IMG/VR virus record: IMGVR_UViG_3300033143_006101
Coordinates: 124,001 to 188,000 of that record
DNA: 64,000 nucleotides
Origin: a virus
Strand: one strand, 5' to 3'
Positions 49,466 through 58,348 of this stretch are shown piece by piece. The position numbers were made by a program, and so were the translations under genes. A model generated the notes under the pieces. The model was not told the origin of the DNA, ran no database searches, and was given only the letters and a program-made list of their open reading frames with translations. Position 1 is the first letter of the stretch; every line of letters starts with the position of its first letter.

Positions 49466-50652
49466 TTACTTGCGGTACAGCGTCAGTTGAATCACTTCGT
49501 CTTTGAATTCTACAGCTTCACCGCGTAACAGTTTGCCATTCTTACCTTCTTCTTGAACTTCCCTAATCTCAATGATTTTAAAAGGAAGTTTTTGAGTCTC
49601 TCCGAAGATCACTTTCTCTTCAAATTTACAACCTAACTCCTTACCTATGAGTTTTTTTTTATCATCTCAGGTTTAAATTCAAAGATATTAGCCTCTTCTT
49701 TCTTTAGATAACTACTACCTTCTTTGGCAACTACATCTTCCTTTACTGCATTCCAAGAAGCAGGGAGATCATACACATCTACTCCCCTTATTTTATTCTC
49801 ATGAAGAAAAATAGCACCAACCTGATTCTCGATTGGTGGGATCTTCTTCATTACTTCTTTGATAAAAGCAGTCATGTCATCTAAAGCATCCACTAAGTCA
49901 TCAGACGCAGGAATATCCTCTATGTTCTCATCTGATGACTTGGATATTCTATTACGCCCTATTGGTGGTAGTCCAGATGGTCCACATGAACCAGCTACCC
50001 CAACAGGAGCAGCGTCCACCTCATCTGAACTTGAATCCTCTGAAGAATCACATAATGTAGGCAATACTTCATTGTCCATATCACTTATATTACATGAAAA
50101 AGATCTTCGAACAGGATTATGCTTATAAGACTTGATACGATCACCTCTACCAGTCTGTGCAAGATAGACTGCATTGTGATTGCTAACAGAATCCCAAGTA
50201 CTTCCTTGGCTAGAGAGATCTACGTCGAAGGGTGCTCGTCCACTATATTTCATCTCTGCCCCTTTTTGAGTCGGTTTAGATTGATGCACACAGTGAACAT
50301 TAATGCGAGTACTCTTACCAGGCATGATAAGGTAACTATGAATAGCAACCCGTTCCTGGGCTTTACCTCTGAAGAGTTCACCTCTACTAATAAATACAGG
50401 CGTGCCCTCATTGTTCTGAACATAAAGATAGTTTACCTGTCCGGTATCTTCTACCTTAATATCCTATGCCTCAGCAAACGTAATGTATTTACGTTTCTTT
50501 TTTGACTTCCTTGTTATTGGCACGATAACGTTTAGTGATTCCTCACTCATTCTCCAAGCCTCGCCCAAGACGAATCCATTCTTCTCGCTTGAAACGGACT
50601 TGATAAATTGTTGTATTGATATGGCAGTACCTCCTATATTTAAATTAACCAC
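49466..50652 (-). pseudogene. ARPP-1-like gene with in-frame TAG and frameshift
   Basis: One frame runs from 50652 to 49645 except for a TAG at 50464-50466. Segments are NGFVLGEAWRMSEESLNVIVPI, [TAG], IKVEDTGQVNYLYVQNNEG, PVFISRGELFRGKAQERVA, SSQGSTWDSVSNHNAVY and GAIFLHENKIRGVDVYD. A missing A in the A9 run at 49660-49668 then splits off KLIGKELGCKFEEKVIFG...VIQLTLYRK (to 49466). The order resembles the ARPP-1 domain family, of unknown function. The AGGAGG at 50634-50629 suggests translation starts near 50622, where the codon is ATA. Confidence 0.6.
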
Positions 50653-50656
50653 AAAG

Positions 50657-51091
50657 TTAATGTGATCGCCTAAAGTTAACTCTCTGTGCTTGAGTACCTC
50701 CTTTAATAATATAATTTTTAGTTGGTATAAATTTTTTAAAATAGATAATTTCTATAGAACGAGCTTCCAATTCGCTCACCTTATTTTGTAATTGTTGTAT
50801 CTTAGCCTCATAAGGAACTATGACTTCATCAATGTATTGGTCTGCTCTAAATTTATCTTGTTGCTTATATTCAATATAAGTAAGCATTGAAAAAACACCA
50901 TAGCCTATCAAAGTCAAAATCACTAACATAGTTAAAAAGATAGTAGTATCAATACTGATACTGAATTTTCTTATCCAATAGAATAAAGAAATATTGGATG
51001 ATCTTCCAAATGAAAAATTAAACCAAGATCCCTTAACCGGAGCGGAGGGCCTTATCATTTGATGCAATCGAGTATTCATGTATGCTTTCAT
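50657..51091 (-). CDS. Single-TM protein with coiled coil
   Basis: 144 aa. A basic cytosolic N-terminus, one TM helix (about 49-72) and a coiled-coil-like segment (IVPYEAKIQQLQNKVSELEARS). The function is unknown and the RBS is weak. Confidence 0.55.
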   Translation of the reverse strand: MKAYMNTRLHQMIRPSAPVKGSWFNFSFGRSSNISLFYWIRKFSISIDTTIFLTMLVILTLIGYGVFSMLTYIEYKQQDKFRADQYIDEVIVPYEAKIQQLQNKVSELEARSIEIIYFKKFIPTKNYIIKGGTQAQRVNFRRSH

Positions 51092-51111
51092 AAATTTAAA
51101 TGATAGTAAAC

Positions 51112-51441
51112 TTATTTAAATTTTGAAGCCAGCATCATTGCTACATTAGCTATATCAACACATTCCTTATGTGCTTTTTCAGCTTCTATCTCATCCACTT
51201 CAGCCTCTTCTGCTACATACCATTGTAATATTTTACTTACCTCTCCCACTTCCTCAATTAATTTAAAAAACAAATATTCTATACTACAATCTTCCCATCC
51301 ACCTTTATGATCGTTTGCTTTTAACACCTCTTCCATTTCAACTGAAAATTTTTGCACTTCTTTCCGTACTCTTGCAACTTCAAGTACAAAATCTATTTCC
51401 TTTTGTGACAGTATACCTTTGTCTTCTTGTGTTGATCCCAT
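51112..51441 (-). CDS. MazG-like nucleotide pyrophosphohydrolase
   Basis: 109 aa. EMEEVLKANDHKGGWEDCSIEYLFFKLIEEVGEVSKIL followed by HKECVDIANVAMMLASKF has the EExxE...ExxD metal-binding pattern of all-alpha NTP pyrophosphatases. It likely trims non-canonical or signalling nucleotides. TAGGAGTGTGTT precedes the ATG. Confidence 0.75.
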   Translation of the reverse strand: MGSTQEDKGILSQKEIDFVLEVARVRKEVQKFSVEMEEVLKANDHKGGWEDCSIEYLFFKLIEEVGEVSKILQWYVAEEAEVDEIEAEKAHKECVDIANVAMMLASKFK

Positions 51442-51450
51442 AACACACTC

Positions 51451-52023
51451 CTATATTCCTTTTTGAACCGCTATTTGACGATAGGTCAACATAGCATGCA
51501 ATTTGTATGAGTAACTATCTAAACTACCGCATACTCTTTTTACTAAACCAAGCTTAAACCCTTCCTCTCTTAGCTTGGCTTTGTATGATTCATACTCATC
51601 AGTAAAAGCGGTTATAATTAATTTCTCCTTTGCTGTTTCAGTTCTGTTTATCTTCTTAGTACGAGCAACCCCATCCTTACCCATGATCTCTTCAGTAGCT
51701 ACATCAACTCTAACATATTTCTCTGCCTTCCATCTCTCAAATTCATCTTCAAGTTGCTGCACTACCCTTTGTTGGGATTCGAATACTACACCGTACATGA
51801 ATATCCGTCTCGAGATATGATTTATCTCTTTTAAGATCATTTCAATATCAGTAGTGTCATCTATCTCTAACATATTAGAATCAAAATAAATTTTTATTTC
51901 ATCAAAGGTTTCGTATGTCTGGCCTTCTTTAAAATGCTTGAACATCTCACCAAACTTACCAAATACTTCTTCCATTGTATTAGTTTCTATTGGTGCTTGT
52001 CGTGTTTGTATATTATTATCCAT
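51451..52023 (-). CDS. Hypothetical coiled-coil protein
   Basis: 190 aa from ATG 52023 (GGGAGAAAAA RBS). It is helical (VVFESQQRVVQQLEDEFERWKAEKYVRV) with a basic C-terminal part. Not recognised. Confidence 0.55.
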   Translation of the reverse strand: MDNNIQTRQAPIETNTMEEVFGKFGEMFKHFKEGQTYETFDEIKIYFDSNMLEIDDTTDIEMILKEINHISRRIFMYGVVFESQQRVVQQLEDEFERWKAEKYVRVDVATEEIMGKDGVARTKKINRTETAKEKLIITAFTDEYESYKAKLREEGFKLGLVKRVCGSLDSYSYKLHAMLTYRQIAVQKGI

Positions 52024-52036
52024 TTTTTCTCCCATT

Positions 52037-52270
52037 TTATTTATAACTTAAATTTTTTGTTCTTAACCAAGCAATAGCTTCAACTCTTCCATCAAAACCT
52101 TTTGACTTCCAAATTTTAGGATCTCTCCCTGCTTCTACCATATGAAATTTCCAACGATAGCCTTTATTAAACTTTTCTAACTCTACTTCACCAAACTGCT
52201 CTAACTCTATACCTATAATATTCCTCTTATTTATTAAATGAGTACCATTATCTTCCAAATCAAGAAACAC
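52037..52270 (-). CDS. Hypothetical protein
   Basis: 77 aa from GTG 52270 (GGAGATAGCCT RBS). Not recognised. It overlaps the end of the radical SAM gene by 11 nt, so it is coupled to it. Confidence 0.5.
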   Translation of the reverse strand: MFLDLEDNGTHLINKRNIIGIELEQFGEVELEKFNKGYRWKFHMVEAGRDPKIWKSKGFDGRVEAIAWLRTKNLSYK

Positions 52271-53129
52271 AGGCTATCTCCTCCTCTACATCAAAACTAC
52301 TTCTATACATTTTCATGTCAGTTAAATCCAAATATTTTGAAAATGCTTCCGGATCGTAGAGAGAAACATTACAAAAATTATCTTCTGTTAGATAAGGATG
52401 AAAACCAGCTCCAAATGCAATTTTACTAATATCGCTTATCTCTGTTTTTAGTATCTTAAAAAGTTTATCAAATGCCAGGTCTTTACATACCGCCCTGCCC
52501 TGAGCTATATAAGGTAACAATACATAATACTCCGGAGTATCTCCATAAGTATTATAAACATTTAAAAAATATTCAATACTAGATTCATCAGAAATAATTA
52601 AATGGAAATTAGTATGTATTTTAGCATTCTGCAATAATGTAAATGCATTATTCCAATACTCTTCAAGATGAGGATGACAACTTATCGCTACCCCACCACA
52701 ATATAGTGATGTATAGTTCAATAAATGATCAAGTAGTGCAATAGGCCATTTAGCAAACAAACCATTGGTAGTATAATTAGGTGTTATATTAAGTTTATAA
52801 AATGCCATTAAGATTTTATTAAAATCAGGATGCATTGTTGGTTCCCCACCACCTATAGCTACCTGGAAAGGTCTTTGATTTTCATCCATCGAACCAAAAA
52901 ACTCATTTATCTTTTCCAAAGCATTTTCTGCATGCTTTCCATTCTTGTATGAACTTTGATAACACCAGGAGCAGCCACCTTCACACATATTTGTTATCTT
53001 TACATCATAAAACTCTGGATAAGGCAATTCACTTATATCTTGCTTTGGATCCATAGCTAATCTTAATGTTTTACCATTAAAGTACACCGCTTTGTAATTA
53101 CATTCTGAGAAATGCCGGGTCCTAATCAT
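52260..53129 (-). CDS. Radical SAM enzyme
   Basis: 289 aa from ATG 53129 (GGGAGG 10 nt upstream; the frame extends to 53168). The [4Fe-4S] motif is KITNMCEGGCSWCY (CxxxCxxC), followed by AIGGGEPTMHPDFNKIL (GGEP), a TTNGL strand and ISCHPHLEEYW. C-terminal Cys are sparse (CNVS), so a full SPASM domain is not evident. It sits beside three VITNSS-motif proteins that may be substrates or partners. Confidence 0.85.
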   Translation of the reverse strand: MIRTRHFSECNYKAVYFNGKTLRLAMDPKQDISELPYPEFYDVKITNMCEGGCSWCYQSSYKNGKHAENALEKINEFFGSMDENQRPFQVAIGGGEPTMHPDFNKILMAFYKLNITPNYTTNGLFAKWPIALLDHLLNYTSLYCGGVAISCHPHLEEYWNNAFTLLQNAKIHTNFHLIISDESSIEYFLNVYNTYGDTPEYYVLLPYIAQGRAVCKDLAFDKLFKILKTEISDISKIAFGAGFHPYLTEDNFCNVSLYDPEAFSKYLDLTDMKMYRSSFDVEEEIACVS

Positions 53130-53217
53130 AGCATCTGTTCCTCCCATAAAATTGTCTTTTATCATCATCCCAAATGAAACCTCTGTGCATTAAAAATATG
53201 CTCAATCCATTCTTGAA

Positions 53218-53454
53218 TCATCCAAATATATGATTAACCTCTTTTTTATTCTTCACTAAATAAGGCTCCCCAAACATTTCACTAAAATCATGCGATTCCC
53301 CTGTATGTTTATCATACAAAGCAATAAGTTCTAATAACATCTCGTTAATTATTTCTACAGATTTAGTCGTATCACACACAAATATTTGAGATGAAGAATT
53401 AGTAATTACATCTACCATAGAACGTACCGGAATTAAAAAAAGTTGTTTAGCCAT
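53218..53454 (-). CDS. VITNSS-motif protein, copy 3
   Basis: 78 aa from ATG 53454 (the frame extends to 53475). The N-terminus PVRSMVDVITNSSSQIFVCDT carries the motif S-M-VD-VITNSS-S, then a helix (VEIINEMLLELIALY). It is the shortest of three tandem paralogues; the C-terminal half is reduced. Confidence 0.65.
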   Translation of the reverse strand: MAKQLFLIPVRSMVDVITNSSSQIFVCDTTKSVEIINEMLLELIALYDKHTGESHDFSEMFGEPYLVKNKKEVNHIFG

Positions 53455-53926
53455 CTCTTGTTCCATCCTGTTCAAAAATATCTTTGAACACTCTACACAA
53501 ACTTAATGTTTCTATATCTGTATTATCTTTTGGTTTAATAATAAGGTCCTCATTTCTCGGAAAATTAAGATAATTTGTAGCATACCGTTCCTGCTGATCT
53601 TTACTCATTGCACGAAAGATTTCAATAGCCTTAGCATATTGATTATCCCAATCTTCCCTAGTTTCATTAGGCATGCTGTTTAATTCTTCAAACTCTTCAC
53701 TTTCTAACATATCTTCAGCTATTGATTCCAATGCATCCTCTGTATAATCAATAGTAAATTCAAATAAATCCTCAGCTTTTTTATCACTGCCTGCTACAGA
53801 TAAAATATAATCAATCATCTCTTTCGCAACAGCAATTGATTTGTCTCCATTTGTCCAAGTGTAAATAACCGTTGATGAATTAGTAATTACATCAACCATA
53901 GAATGTACTGCTATTCTTAATTCCAT
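53447..53926 (-). CDS. VITNSS-motif protein, copy 2
   Basis: 159 aa. N-terminus ELRIAVHSMVDVITNSSTVIYTWTN, then SIAVAKEMIDYILSVAG and an acidic helical region. It is colinear with copy 1 over its whole length (LFEFTI, FPRNEDLIIKP against LFRFSII, AELVITPI). Function unknown. ATAGGAGGATAT precedes the ATG. Confidence 0.7.
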   Translation of the reverse strand: MELRIAVHSMVDVITNSSTVIYTWTNGDKSIAVAKEMIDYILSVAGSDKKAEDLFEFTIDYTEDALESIAEDMLESEEFEELNSMPNETREDWDNQYAKAIEIFRAMSKDQQERYATNYLNFPRNEDLIIKPKDNTDIETLSLCRVFKDIFEQDGTRDG

Positions 53927-53934
53927 ATATCCTC

Positions 53935-54489
53935 CTATTGATATCCTTCTTTAACATCAAAAATATTCTGAAGTCTCTCGGAAAGATAGATACATTCCTC
54001 AGACCCATTTATGGGAGTAATAACTAATTCTGCGTCTATATTTCCATATGTATCCTTATATTTCTTGTGATCTTCATTACTTCCCATACACACTTCCTTA
54101 TATTTTTCATCGGCCTTTTTTTCTATTTGCTCACTCATTGCTTCTGTAAGTTTTTCAATAACCTTCTCCTCCAGCTCATTCTCACTAAAGAGAGCATTGC
54201 TTGCCTTAGCCTCTTTCATCATCTTAGCAAACTCATCCGGGAACTCCTGTGCAATATTATTACAAATTTCTTCTGTATACATTTCTAAAAAGGTATATTC
54301 ATCTCCAGGAATGATACTAAACCTGAATAGTTCATCGGCAGTTTTATCCATACATGCCATTTTCAAAATAGTATTAATAAGCTCTTTTGCCATTTCAATA
54401 GTATTTTCATGAGGCTGCACATAAATAACTGTTGATGAGTTAGTAATTGTGTCTACAAACGAGTGAATAGGTACTTTAATCTTTTTCAT
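53935..54489 (-). CDS. VITNSS-motif protein, copy 1
   Basis: 184 aa. N-terminus KVPIHSFVDTITNSSTVIYVQPH, then TIEMAKELINTILKMACMDKTADELFRF. Similar N-terminal Asn-Ser-Ser motifs occur in many uncharacterised phage proteins. It is coupled by ATGA overlap to the upstream RHH gene. TTGGAGGATTAAA precedes the ATG. Confidence 0.7.
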   Translation of the reverse strand: MKKIKVPIHSFVDTITNSSTVIYVQPHENTIEMAKELINTILKMACMDKTADELFRFSIIPGDEYTFLEMYTEEICNNIAQEFPDEFAKMMKEAKASNALFSENELEEKVIEKLTEAMSEQIEKKADEKYKEVCMGSNEDHKKYKDTYGNIDAELVITPINGSEECIYLSERLQNIFDVKEGYQ

Positions 54490-54662
54490 TTTAATCCTCC
54501 AAATTCTTGTAAATATAATGATCTAATATACTCCTGTATTAATAGGGATCTCTTCTTCTTGAAATGCTTTTCTAATTTCTTAAGCCTTTCAATATCCTCA
54601 GGCTTTAATGATACCGTTACCGGCCTAGCCTTGTTCTCAGAATTTATTCGATATCTTCCCAT
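54486..54662 (-). CDS. Ribbon-helix-helix regulator
   Basis: 58 aa. ARPVTVSLKPEDIERLKKLEKHFKKKRSLLIQEYIRSLY fits the RHH fold. It is the first gene of the VITNSS/radical SAM operon and overlaps copy 1. It is likely an autoregulator acting at the inverted repeat 54661-54694. Confidence 0.65.
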   Translation of the reverse strand: MGRYRINSENKARPVTVSLKPEDIERLKKLEKHFKKKRSLLIQEYIRSLYLQEFGGLK

Positions 54663-54694
54663 AAATACCCCTACTTTCTATAAAGGGTATTTAT
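54661..54694. promoter_or_regulatory. Inverted repeat at RHH gene start
   Basis: ATAAATACCC / GGGTATTTAT, a 10-bp perfect inverted repeat with a 14-nt spacer, spanning the RHH start codon and its GGGG RBS. It could be an operator for the RHH protein or an RBS-masking hairpin. Confidence 0.5.
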
Positions 54695-54713
54695 AAAAAA
54701 TTTTACACTTTTT

Positions 54714-54742
54714 TTGTAAAAAAATTGGTAAATAACATATAT
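54714..54742 (+). promoter_or_regulatory. Possible leaderless promoter
   Basis: TTGTAA (54714-54719), a 17-bp spacer, TATATA (54737-54742). The ATG of the next gene is only 7 nt further and has no RBS, so the transcript would start at or near the ATG. Confidence 0.45.
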
Positions 54743-54749
54743 AAGTAGT

Positions 54750-55316
54750 ATGGAATGGTATTTAATATCTACTAAATCTAGCTTGCTAAGAGTGAGTATG
54801 CTCTTGCAGGAACTAAATATAGGACAACCTATGGATCCACTGCTATATCTTCGACTGGGGTATAAAAACCTATCTACACAAGATAAAGAAACCTACTATC
54901 TATTAAAAAACATTAGTGACTTAAATAAAGAACCCATTTGCCAAGCAAATATTGATTATCTTGCCACAGCATTAAGCACTTCTGAGTCAACACAATATTA
55001 TCGACTTAAAAACCTGCAAAGATCAAAGTTAATAAAAATTCTAAAAGATAATACCTTCTATATTATTGATCCACCATACCCGGATTCCACATTCGTATCC
55101 ACCGTCATTCAGCTATTAAAAAGGAAGAGACTCGGAACTACTATACATTTGTATAAGACATGCAACAACCCTATCCTAAGAATGCAGTACCTTTTAGAGA
55201 TTAAAAAAATGCAACAAAGAGGAGTACATCATTACCATTTAAATAAAATCCTACCAGAAAACAATGAACTAATTACGCCATTAACATCATTTAATATCAT
55301 GAAAAATTTATCGTAA
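54750..55316 (+). CDS. Winged-helix-like protein
   Basis: 188 aa. ICQANIDYLATALSTSESTQYYRLKNLQRSKLIKIL looks like a winged helix-turn-helix. The C-terminus is basic. No RBS precedes the ATG, unlike all neighbours, which fits a leaderless mRNA. It is first on the right-hand + strand block, divergent from the RHH operon, and may be an early regulator. Confidence 0.6.
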   Translation: MEWYLISTKSSLLRVSMLLQELNIGQPMDPLLYLRLGYKNLSTQDKETYYLLKNISDLNKEPICQANIDYLATALSTSESTQYYRLKNLQRSKLIKILKDNTFYIIDPPYPDSTFVSTVIQLLKRKRLGTTIHLYKTCNNPILRMQYLLEIKKMQQRGVHHYHLNKILPENNELITPLTSFNIMKNLS

Positions 55317-55408
55317 ACTCCTTAAAAAATGACCAGTTTTCTCTACCATTTAAATTACGCCAAATAACATATTCCTTTATAAATCAATACGCAATTGCAG
55401 GAGGATCA

Positions 55409-56968
55409 ATGAACAAGCAAGATCTAAGGCAAGAGTTAATAGATGAATTTATAAAGATAGAAAAACAATTTAATAAGGAGAGTCCTGGTAGAAAAATCAC
55501 AAGAGATTACTTTAGACAACATACTAAATATCAAGAGAAGAGTTGGACTCACCTTTTTGGAAGCTTTAAAAGTTTTAAACAACTAGCTTCAACGCAAAAG
55601 GAAGTCACTAGAGAATCCATCCGAATTAAAAAGAATGATAGAAGAAAAGGTACAAAACGAAAATATTTTGTCACGTCAGCAATCTCAGGTGCAGAACTTG
55701 ACCAAGATTTTTTTCTTAGTGCTTTAAATTATTGTAAATTAACTAATACACGATTAGTTATACTTCCAATGCGGGGAGTAAAAGTATCAGATGCAGGATA
55801 TGCTGAAGAGTTACTTGAAAATGCAGACTACTTTGCAACTGAATATATTTTCAACAGTAATTTAGTAGCTAAAGATTTTCTTATCAATCCCCAAATGATG
55901 AATCCTCTAACTGGGTTGGATCGTTTTGGACAAAAGCACTATTCTCTTATAATTGCATCCCCAAAACAATTTATGAGGGTGGTACCTGTTAGTCACGAAA
56001 GTTATCCGCACACTATTCACAGTACTGGAAGCATAACAATACCAACATATGCGTCTACACGAGTTGGTAGACTAGCAGAACAAGATCATTGCCGTGGCGG
56101 TTTAATAGTAGAAATAGAAAATGATAAAATATTTCATATTAGACAAATCCAAGCAGATAAAAACGGTAACTTTTATGATCTAGGAACTTATTATACTAGA
56201 AAAGAATCCGAAGCAAGCAGAGTATCCGCAATTGTATTGGGAGACATGCATATAGGATTCGAATGCCCAACAGCTGTCAAAGCTTGGATGGAATGTATTA
56301 AAAAAACTAACCCCAAGTATATCATAATGCATGATATCTTCAATGCCCACAGTATTTCACACCATCATATTAATAATATAGAAAGACAAGTAAATAGAAA
56401 AAAAGAATTGAATACTTTAAAAAAGGAATTGAATGTTGTTGGTGAAACATTAAAAAAGTGGAGTGAAACATTTCCTGATAAGGAAATAATTGTGGTAAGA
56501 AGTAATCATGATGAAGCATTGGATAGATACTTATTCGAATGCAGGTATAAAGATGATTGGATCAACCATAGGCTGGCCCTTAGATTAGCAGCATGGTTAA
56601 TTAATGAAAAAAATCCATTAGAAGAATACATTACAACAATGTTTAATATTAAAAACATAAGATGGTTAAGAAGAGACAAGGATTATAAATTACATAATGT
56701 AATAATCAGTGCTCATGGGGATAAAAAGGCTTATGGAGCAGCAACAAATAATGTTCTAAATGCCGAATCATCCTATGGTAACGCTATCATAGCTCATTCC
56801 CATTCCCCTCAAGTTTATAGAAACGTATGGAGAGTAGGTACAACAACTGAGCTGATATTAGACTATAATAAAGGAGCCCCTTCTAACTGGCTCCATGCAA
56901 GCTGTCTATTATACAAAAGCCAACAAAGACAAATGATTACAGCAATAGAAGGCAATTGGAAAATATAA
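55409..56968 (+). CDS. Metallophosphoesterase (phage A1-like)
   Basis: 519 aa. The calcineurin-like signature appears as VLGDMHIGFE, MHDIFNAHSISHHH, VVRSNHDEALDRYL, SAHGDKKAY and IAHSHSP. The long N-terminal part and the HDIFN...HHH motif resemble the T5 pre-early protein A1, which is linked to host DNA degradation. Here the role is inferred. GCAGGAGGATCA precedes the ATG. Confidence 0.7.
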   Translation: MNKQDLRQELIDEFIKIEKQFNKESPGRKITRDYFRQHTKYQEKSWTHLFGSFKSFKQLASTQKEVTRESIRIKKNDRRKGTKRKYFVTSAISGAELDQDFFLSALNYCKLTNTRLVILPMRGVKVSDAGYAEELLENADYFATEYIFNSNLVAKDFLINPQMMNPLTGLDRFGQKHYSLIIASPKQFMRVVPVSHESYPHTIHSTGSITIPTYASTRVGRLAEQDHCRGGLIVEIENDKIFHIRQIQADKNGNFYDLGTYYTRKESEASRVSAIVLGDMHIGFECPTAVKAWMECIKKTNPKYIIMHDIFNAHSISHHHINNIERQVNRKKELNTLKKELNVVGETLKKWSETFPDKEIIVVRSNHDEALDRYLFECRYKDDWINHRLALRLAAWLINEKNPLEEYITTMFNIKNIRWLRRDKDYKLHNVIISAHGDKKAYGAATNNVLNAESSYGNAIIAHSHSPQVYRNVWRVGTTTELILDYNKGAPSNWLHASCLLYKSQQRQMITAIEGNWKI

Positions 56969-56975
56969 ATTTTAA

Positions 56976-57004
56976 TTGACAGATATATTAATTTATATTA
57001 TATT
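56976..57004 (+). promoter_or_regulatory. Strong sigma-A-type promoter
   Basis: TTGACA (56976-56981), a 17-bp spacer, TATATT (56999-57004). It is 55 nt upstream of an intrinsic terminator and without an intervening ORF. Confidence 0.7.
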
Positions 57005-57010
57005 GACCTA

Positions 57011-57087
57011 TCTATCATATATTTGACACTCCAAGTTGAATTATATGCCTATTTTGACTGAATCCCTTCTCCGGAAGGGATTTTTTC
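57011..57087 (+). ncRNA. Candidate short terminated RNA
   Basis: The promoter at 56976 and the terminator at 57061-57086 bound about 75 nt with no coding potential. It could be a small RNA or a terminated leader. Its interior has no strong fold apart from the terminator. Inferred only. Confidence 0.4.
57061..57086 (+). terminator. Intrinsic terminator
   Basis: AATCCCTTC/GAAGGGATT with a short loop, then TTTTTTCG. Confidence 0.85.
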
Positions 57088-57108
57088 GTTTGTAACATAA
57101 AAAAAAAG

Positions 57109-57138
57109 TTGACATTATACAGCTATCCAATGTATATT
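57109..57138 (+). promoter_or_regulatory. Promoter for PP2C/NAD operon
   Basis: TTGACA (57109-57114), an 18-bp spacer ending TG, TATATT (57133-57138). It lies 56 nt upstream of the PP2C gene and just after a terminator. It probably drives the run 57194-64000. Confidence 0.75.
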
Positions 57139-57193
57139 GCTTATATAGACAAAACATATAAAAATTGAAGTTATACTGAGGAGATGCTGTAAG

Positions 57194-58036
57194 ATGGAAC
57201 AATTTAAAATCGCTGGTGGTAGTGTTGCCGGACGTGATCATATTATTTCTAACAAACCCAACCAAGACGCATATGATTGGATAGAGGATGATGAATTCAT
57301 TATAGCAACTGTCTCTGATGGTTGTGGAGGAAGCCCACATAGTGAAATAGGAGCTAAATTAGGAGTTAAATTATTTAATAGTTACGTTTTAGAACATATT
57401 AAAGATATAACACAAGATGATATGCGAGTATTTATACTCAACTATCATCGCACACTAGAAATAGCTACAATATTACTCAATAAAAAAATAAACAGGCTTG
57501 CCGTAGATACTGCTCACGATATGGGATATAAGAAAACACTTAATGACTATTTCCTATTTACAATAGTCAACACAATTATTACAAAAAAGAATGCTGGCGT
57601 AGCTGTTATAGGAGATGGTATCTTTCAATTCAATGAGAGATTAACAGTAGTAGAATCCAAAGACAATACCCCAGATTATCCTATATACAGCTTATTGGGA
57701 AAACCGTTTACAATTACACACGCTACAGCAAAAGGAGATCATATTAATGATCCTTGGGATTTTCTTCTTATAGGATCCGATGGCTGTAATGATTTAATAC
57801 AAGCTGCAGACAAAACATTACCAGGTAAAAAAGGAAAAGTAGGAGAACTACGACAATTTTACGATAATGATAAATTTTATAAAAACCCTGATATGGTTCG
57901 TCGTAGGCTTGCCCAAATAAATAAGACAACGCAGAGAATTGATTGGGATAACAAAAAGATAAACACAGAACACGGGCATCTTAAAGATGATACCACTCTT
58001 ATTTGTATAAAAACAAATTATGAAAAAGGAGAGTAA
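57194..58036 (+). CDS. PP2C-type Ser/Thr phosphatase
   Basis: 280 aa. PP2C motifs: VAGRDHIISNKPNQDAYDW, IATVSDGCGGSPHSEIGAKLGV (metal-binding DG), VIGDGIFQF, FLLIGSDGCNDLI and the final LKDDTTLICIK. It removes phosphate from Ser/Thr. A kinase-like gene lies at the end of the same operon, so they may act on shared targets. GAGGAGATGCTGTAAG precedes the ATG. Confidence 0.85.
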   Translation: MEQFKIAGGSVAGRDHIISNKPNQDAYDWIEDDEFIIATVSDGCGGSPHSEIGAKLGVKLFNSYVLEHIKDITQDDMRVFILNYHRTLEIATILLNKKINRLAVDTAHDMGYKKTLNDYFLFTIVNTIITKKNAGVAVIGDGIFQFNERLTVVESKDNTPDYPIYSLLGKPFTITHATAKGDHINDPWDFLLIGSDGCNDLIQAADKTLPGKKGKVGELRQFYDNDKFYKNPDMVRRRLAQINKTTQRIDWDNKKINTEHGHLKDDTTLICIKTNYEKGE

Positions 58037-58037
58037 T

Positions 58038-58340
58038 ATGATAGAACAAGAATTAATAAAAGCGTTATCTGAAAAGATATTGAAAAACATTCTATCAGAC
58101 GAAGATTTTATTACAAAAAATACTAACGCATTAAAATTAAAAGTAAAGAAAGCAATAGAAAGAGTATCTGTAGAACAACTAACAGATACTTTAGAACATT
58201 TGTTAGCAAGAGAACTAAACGATGTATCTATTTGTGATATTTGGGAAGACATGAATGGAGGAGATGCATTAAATGATGCACTCTATGATTTTTTCAAAAG
58301 AATAGATTTCACTTTAAAACCAAAAAAGAAAAAAAGATAG
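58038..58340 (+). CDS. Hypothetical protein
   Basis: 100 aa from ATG 58038 (AAAGGAGAGTAAT RBS). It is helical with a KPKKKKR tail and not recognised. Confidence 0.55.
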   Translation: MIEQELIKALSEKILKNILSDEDFITKNTNALKLKVKKAIERVSVEQLTDTLEHLLARELNDVSICDIWEDMNGGDALNDALYDFFKRIDFTLKPKKKKR

Positions 58341-58348
58341 GAAGTGAT

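Noticed and set aside
41938-50652. General reassignment of UGA or UAG in this phage
   Set aside because: Many clearly real genes end in TGA or TAG with overlapping starts (for example 28450, 31405, 47609), Trp is otherwise TGG, and no suppressor tRNA is seen. The lone stops look like mutations or errors.
57011-57055. Another Y-like RNA near the CCAAGTTGAA sequence
   Set aside because: Only the short CAACTTGG match is present on the - strand. No pairing arm or tRNA-like module is found nearby.
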